Shown: piece by piece, positions 7,691-10,988 of the stretch
Layout of the letters: each line of letters starts with the position of its first letter
How positions within the stretch are numbered: position 1 is the first letter of the stretch
Notes under the pieces: model-generated
Told to the model about the DNA's origin: nothing
Database searches by the model: none
The model's input: only the letters and a program-made list of their open reading frames with translations
Position numbers and translations under genes: made by a program
Assembly: GCF_004359215.1 (NCBI RefSeq)
Contig: NC_090610.1
Coordinates: 15,935,931 to 15,946,918 of the forward strand
DNA: 10,988 bases
Direction of reading: 5' to 3'
Origin: Bremia lactucae
Lineage: Eukaryota; Oomycota; Peronosporomycetes; Peronosporales; Peronosporaceae

Positions 7691-7855
7691 TTACGATGGA
7701 TCAGGTGGGTCTTTGCTTTTAACACCCGCCAGATCCTTCGTCCCTTTTCGTCCGCTGCGCAATATGTCCAAATCGATGACGACTTTCTCTTCCAGAACCG
7801 GGCGTTGGCATCTTGCTGACTCAAAAAGTTTGCTGGTACCTCTCGCGACTGGCAT
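7691..7855 (-). CDS. Unrecognised 54-residue ORF, possible gene or element remnant
   Basis: Starts at ATG 7855 and ends at TAA 7693-7691. The protein has a coding-like composition, with SARCQRPVLEEKVVIDLDIL followed by a Lys/Gly/Asp-rich tail ending SKDPPDPS. After the stop the same frame stays mostly open (ATDVYYAQDEPRLTLAVQI to about 7620), which looks like a decayed longer gene. I do not recognise the family. The overlapping 67-residue frame at 7824-7621 (also minus strand) is probably a shadow. Bases 7698-7710 and 7724-7736 form a hairpin with 11 of 13 matches. Confidence 0.25.
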   Translation of the reverse strand: MPVARGTSKLFESARCQRPVLEEKVVIDLDILRSGRKGTKDLAGVKSKDPPDPS

Positions 7856-7926
7856 GACGGCCAAATTCAAGGGTGCTTGATCGCTTTAGCCACATGTAGA
7901 GAAGGCTGTAGGGCATGAACCCCTAC

Positions 7927-7989
7927 AGAGGGACATGTGCAAACGAACTATTGGTCGATCACCAATAGTTCGTTTGCACATGTCCCTCT
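7927..7989. repeat. Perfect 29-bp inverted repeat (hairpin)
   Basis: The arms 7927-7955 and 7961-7989 are exact reverse complements over 29 bases, separated by a 5-nt loop (cgatc). Immediately before it lies a second hairpin, CTGTAGGG/CCCTACAG (7906-7913 with 7921-7928, 7-nt loop). The segment 7891-7897 can also pair with 7933-7939, giving alternative folds. Confidence 0.95.
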
Positions 7990-8151
7990 AACATAGGCAC
8001 AGGAATGCGTGCAAGCGCCATGATCAAGCTTCACTCTTTTATCGTATAGCATTCGCCTCCTGTTTTCGGTGGCGTAACGATTCTTCACAGGGCCGCTACA
8101 AAAGCAAAAAGCAAGAAATTCCCAGAAGAGAAGTATAATTAAAAGCAGCAT
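7948..8151 (-). CDS. Possible small secreted protein (67 residues)
   Basis: The frame begins with a strongly hydrophobic stretch, MLLLIILLFWEFLAFCFCSG. It resembles a signal peptide with a cleavage region near residue 20, although it lacks a basic n-region. The remaining 47 residues are basic, with Cys at about 47, 51 and 58. There is no RXLR motif: the run ENRRRMLYDKR only superficially resembles one. The last codons fall inside the perfect hairpin at 7927-7989, and the start is only about 115 bp beyond the L20 stop on the same strand. Either of these facts could mean that it is chance or L20 3' UTR. No family recognised. Confidence 0.25.
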   Translation of the reverse strand: MLLLIILLFWEFLAFCFCSGPVKNRYATENRRRMLYDKRVKLDHGACTHSCAYVRGTCANELLVIDQ

Positions 8152-8266
8152 TATTCTCTTCTTCTACATCTCCTTTATTCTAAAGCACACCAAAACTTTC
8201 ACGTTAGAAGCTCCAGGTGTGGAAACACCAGTTTTGAAGCCGTGGACAGCTGTAGCCTGACACGAT

Positions 8267-8699
8267 TCAGTTTCGTTCACTTAGTTTGGCAATTCCAGAA
8301 CTATTAACACCTTCCATTTGCTTCACCACGTCCAGCACCGATTTAAAGCTGAAGGGTTCCGTTGCGGCTATGTCGGCCAGCACCTTGCGATTAAGCTCGA
8401 TGCCCGAGCCATTCATAATTCCGTAAAGTCTCGAGTACGACAGGTTTTCTTGACGCGCACCGGCATTAATTTTTTGAATCCACAGTGAGCGCATTTCCTG
8501 CATGACAGCAACATAATTTTTATTGGAATAAAACACGAATGTTAGACTTGTGACCTACGCGTTTCTTTTGCTTGCGGTCGCGGTACTGGTATTGCAGGCC
8601 CTTTTCTACACGATTGATGGCTGTACGATAGCATGAGTTGGCGCGACCACGATAGCCCTTCGCCATGGCTAGGATCTTCTTGTGCTTGCCCCATGACAT
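8267..8699 (-). CDS. Ribosomal protein bL20, mitochondrial type (nuclear-encoded)
   Basis: Exons 8699-8559 (47 codons) and 8497-8267 (76 codons plus TGA) give 123 residues, close to the bacterial length of about 118. bL20 binds 23S-type rRNA and is needed early in large-subunit assembly. In a eukaryotic nucleus a bacterial-type copy implies a mitochondrial ribosome. Family landmarks in order: [15 protein letters not shown] (6-20), [11 protein letters not shown] (37-47), then [15 protein letters not shown] and [20 protein letters not shown]. The splice joins KQKKR to EMRSLWI with no gap relative to bacterial L20. The N-terminus starts about ten residues later than in bacteria, and no long targeting peptide is visible. 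No upstream in-frame ATG was found. Transcribed convergently with CCT7. Confidence 0.93.
8498..8558 (-). other. bL20 intron
   Basis: 61 bp, phase 0. The donor GTAGGT starts at 8558 and the acceptor ATGCAG ends at 8498. Splicing restores the continuous L20 core; without it the second half would begin with unrelated residues ([13 protein letters not shown]). The donor hexamer is the same as in CCT7 intron 1. Confidence 0.9.
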
Positions 8700-8726
8700 G
8701 CTGCTGTGGTCACGAGGAGTAAGGGC

Positions 8727-8736
8727 AAAATTGAGG
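8727..8736 (-). promoter_or_regulatory. Candidate initiator of the bL20 gene
   Basis: Minus-strand CCTCAATTTT fits the oomycete initiator core YTCAnTYY. The A at 8732 would place transcription start 33 nt upstream of the ATG. Motif match only. Confidence 0.35.
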
Positions 8737-8891
8737 TTTGACCACTACTTTAAAATTAAATTTTACTTTTATTATGTTGCCTCAGTCATTATGCTGCAAA
8801 ATTCGATGGTGACCGGCTATTTACCGTCGCCTCATTGAGTGTCCACCGCGCAACACATGTCTTTTCATAATAGCACTTCTTTTGAAAGAAA

Positions 8892-8929
8892 TAATGTCCG
8901 ATAGCCAACATAATGTCCGATAGCCAACA
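8892..8929. repeat. 19-bp tandem duplication
   Basis: Two exact adjacent copies of TAATGTCCGATAGCCAACA (8892-8910 and 8911-8929). They lie between the L20 promoter region and the second LTR, 29 bp before the LTR start. Confidence 0.95.
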
Positions 8930-8957
8930 CCACGCAGCAATGCATGGAAAGCAAAGT

Positions 8958-9400
8958 TGTAACGGGTTAAAGTTGCCCTAATGTTACACAGTCCCGTGAA
9001 GCACACTTGGTGTACTTAAGGGGATGGTCAATTGCTAAATAATAGTAATTAGACCCAGCACTCGGGTGTGGTGCACATTTGTGACCAACCCTTGTGTATG
9101 TGATGCACACGGGTGCATAAGCGTCATCCATGATGACGGCTAGCGTCATCCGTTACTCGAGATATCTGGAAAGATATGCTCGCAATACATGTTAAGTGTT
9201 ATCTATAGAGATGACATTTTGATTGGTAAAATTAGGTATTTATATTTAGTTCTATTAAATATAAATCAGTCTGAAAACTACTTCGTACTTGGTAAGTGCG
9301 CACGAGGAGACGGATTACCGCTCCCGTGACGACACTTAACCAGAGTAGTTAGTGTGTTGGGTGAGGTCGCTTACGCGCCCACCACAACTACCTCACTACA
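8958..9400 (+). repeat. 5' LTR of a second Ty3/gypsy element (3' border approximate)
   Basis: The start is placed at TGTAACGGG (8958), the same opening as the reconstructed end of the first LTR. A matching GTTACA lies 25 bases later. U3 carries an AT-rich TATA-like stretch (about 9238-9265), then a GC-richer R/U5 part. I placed the end at CACTACA (9394-9400), giving 443 bp, close to the first LTR. No clear TGG primer-binding site follows, so the 3' border could be off by tens of bases. It is followed by leader and gag in the expected order. The 3' LTR is outside the window. Confidence 0.55.
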
Positions 9401-9608
9401 CGCAAGAGAAAAAGGTTAAACCGCTTCCTCGCTGTGCTAGGGTGTATGCCTTAGTAGAGCGTGGCCGCATTACGACGTGCCCGCCTACACTTGTTAGCAC
9501 TTGAAATCCTTCCCACGACCCGCTCTCTGCGTGTGTACGATGTGCCTCAATATTAATTGAACTCATTTTCCCCACCTCTCCGAACATCATCGGGAGGTGG
9601 CAGGGCTT
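9401..9608 (+). other. Leader of the second gypsy element, with a stem-loop before gag
   Basis: Untranslated region between the LTR and gag. At 9572-9583/9590-9600 an 11-bp stem with one bulged base (CCACCTC..CCGA with TCGG..GAGGTGG, 6-nt loop) ends eight bases before the gag ATG (9609). It could influence gag translation or RNA packaging; that is inference. Confidence 0.55.
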
Positions 9609-10619
9609 ATGGCGCAGGGACTTGGTGAACAAGCCCTGGCCAGGCTCCTGGGTAGTCCTCCTGAGCAACATGTTGCTCAGTTAGAGCAGTTTGAGGCATT
9701 CGTGCTCGGACAGCGGAGCCGCGTCCGAGGCACAGAGCCATGCTGCGGCAGAGTCCGTCACTTAGACTCAGGATGAGCTGAGGCATGAGCAGGCTCGGAG
9801 CGAGGCTCTCAACAGGACTGTTGAGATGCTCTCTGCCCGGCCGCATCAGCCGAGGCCCATTCGGATGAACCCGCCCAAGTTCGATGGAACTGCGGCGTAC
9901 ACGATTGTTCACTGGCTTTTAGCCGTGGAGCATTGCGGTGTCGCCCAGCTCATTGAGGACGACAGTCGGATGGTGTCGTACGCCATGTCGCATCTGCGCG
10001 GTAAGGCCTCAGAGTGAGCTTACTCGGCACTTATGGCGGACAGAAAGGCGTTCCCTACATGGGCGATCTTTAAGGAAAAGATTCGCGCCATGTACCAGCC
10101 GCCGAACAACGAAGTGTCGCTTATGGCGCGCTTCTTTGTAGCACGACAGGCGAAGCGATCTCTGCAAGAGTACGTGCAAGAGATGCGCTCGCTGTCGGCG
10201 TCCATTACCGTAGGTCCGGTCCCGGAGCACATTCAGGTGCCCACGTTTATGAACGGACTACGGCATGGCCCATCGCGACAGCCCTTTTCAGAAAGGTGCC
10301 GTCGACGATGGAAGAGGCAATCCATATTGCCTTAGTTGAGGAGCAATCCTACAACAGTGCCTCGGCGACAGCTTTATATTAGCCGTCGGCCGAAAGGACA
10401 GATGCCACTCCCATGGAGTTGGGCAATGCAGACGTGGTCTGTTATAAATGCGGCAAACGCGGCCATATAATGGCTCGCTGCTATACCAGGATCCCTGCTG
10501 GGGCAAAGATGCCCAGCAAGAGGACTCCCTTCCCAAAGGGCGATGGCAAGAACCAGCGTGCGAGACGCATGAGTTCTGCATCGACCACTGAGGGGTCGGG
10601 AAATGCAGTAGCGCAGTAG
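9609..10619 (+). pseudogene. Ty3/gypsy gag with CCHC zinc knuckle (second element)
   Basis: ATG 9609 opens MAQGLGEQALARLL. One frameshift near 9730 and a stop near 9770 interrupt a coiled-coil-like segment (DELRHEQARSEALNRTVEM). The capsid region follows: NPPKFDGTAAYTIVHWLLAVE, SYAMSHLRGKASE, a single TGA at 10016-10018 where family members have Trp, AYSALMADRKAFPTWAIFKE, FVARQAKRSLQEYVQEMRSL and VPTFMNGLRHGPSR. A frameshift at about 10285 leads to VPSTMEEAIHIALVEEQSY. One TAG (about 10380) precedes MELGN and the zinc knuckle C-YKC-GKRG-H-IMAR-C (10441-10482). The frame closes at 10617-10619. Only a few lesions are present, so this is younger than the first element. Confidence 0.85.
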
Positions 10620-10627
10620 TGGCGGGA

Positions 10628-10988
10628 TGCCCTGTTGACGAGGACTCTGTTGCTACCCCTAAGTTCAGAGTCGTGGAACAAATGGGTAGCTTAGTCCTTG
10701 AGGTCTCGAAATTTCGGACTCAACCCTGCTGGTCTGTAGCGCTTATGTAAGAGGCTATGACCAGGTGATGACCCTCCTACTGGATTCGGGTGCATCACAA
10801 AATTTGGCAAAACTCGCGGCTTTAAGAAAGAGACCGGCGATGTTTGAGTCGCTTTGCCAGGATGGCAAGCGAGAAGAGGCGACCGTTCGTTTGGCGAACG
10901 GCGCGCTCGTTAAGTCTGAGGGAGTTCAGGTAGAACTCGCCTTCAGCTTTAGTGACTTCTCTTGTAAAGAGAAGTTCACAGTGCTAGG
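10628..10988 (+). pseudogene. Ty3/gypsy aspartic protease (second element, runs off the window)
   Basis: The linker frame at 10628-10745 (CPVDEDSVATPKFRVVEQ) shifts by one to a frame open from 10702 to the edge. This carries STLLVCSAYVRGYDQVMTLLLDSGASQNLAKL, with an intact retropepsin D-S-G-A active site, then EATVRLANGALVKSEGVQVEL. The protease cuts the Gag-Pol polyprotein. Two frame changes separate it from the zinc knuckle, more than a normal programmed frameshift would need. Reverse transcriptase and integrase would lie beyond the right edge. Confidence 0.85.

Noticed and set aside
7927..7989. Bacterial-type transcription terminator
   Set aside because: The window is eukaryotic (introns, CCT, LTR elements), and the hairpin lacks a T-tract.
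7948..8151. RXLR effector reading of the hydrophobic-start ORF
   Set aside because: The run RRRMLYDKR has no R-x-L-R and no downstream acidic EER motif, so only a generic secreted-protein hypothesis is kept.

Overview
This window is eukaryotic and most likely from an oomycete (Phytophthora or a downy mildew). That call rests on three things: the type of Ty3/gypsy and Ty1/copia remnants, two intron-containing housekeeping genes with very short introns (61-80 bp, two with a GTAGGT donor), and a compact gene island surrounded by retrotransposon debris. The organism assignment is inferred from sequence character; no search was run.

Layout. Positions 1-4837 are retroelement wreckage. A minus-strand Ty3/gypsy element starts with an LTR (4400-4837). 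It continues through a primer-binding site, leader, gag (about 4215-3245) and protease (about 3160-2760), and ends in an antisense copia fragment. The copia/gypsy composite is present twice, head to head: 1-1025 and 1994-3018 are inverted copies, position x pairing with 3019-x with no net indel over 1 kb. The 968-bp spacer holds the rest of a copia fragment (protease and zinc knuckle, minus strand) and a plus-strand scrap of gypsy gag. The left arm may continue beyond the window.

Positions 5397-7283 encode the eta subunit of the cytosolic chaperonin CCT/TRiC in three coding exons. The first exon supplies only the start codons. After about 1 kb of gene-poor DNA, which holds a perfect 29-bp hairpin and two weak small ORFs, 8699-8267 (minus strand) encodes a bacterial-type ribosomal protein L20, presumably mitochondrial, in two exons. 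From about 8958 to the right edge runs a second, different Ty3/gypsy element on the plus strand: LTR, leader, gag with zinc knuckle, and protease. It has a few frameshifts and stops and continues past the window.

The two housekeeping genes are functionally unrelated (protein folding and organellar translation) and are transcribed convergently. The most unusual signal is in the retroelements. The LTR, leader, gag and protease of the first gypsy element, and parts of the second, carry many short near-perfect inverted repeats (7-14 bp stems, 0-11 nt loops). Scanning by eye, I found nothing comparable in the chaperonin gene. This suggests that the retroelement RNA (or DNA) is built from a chain of hairpins.
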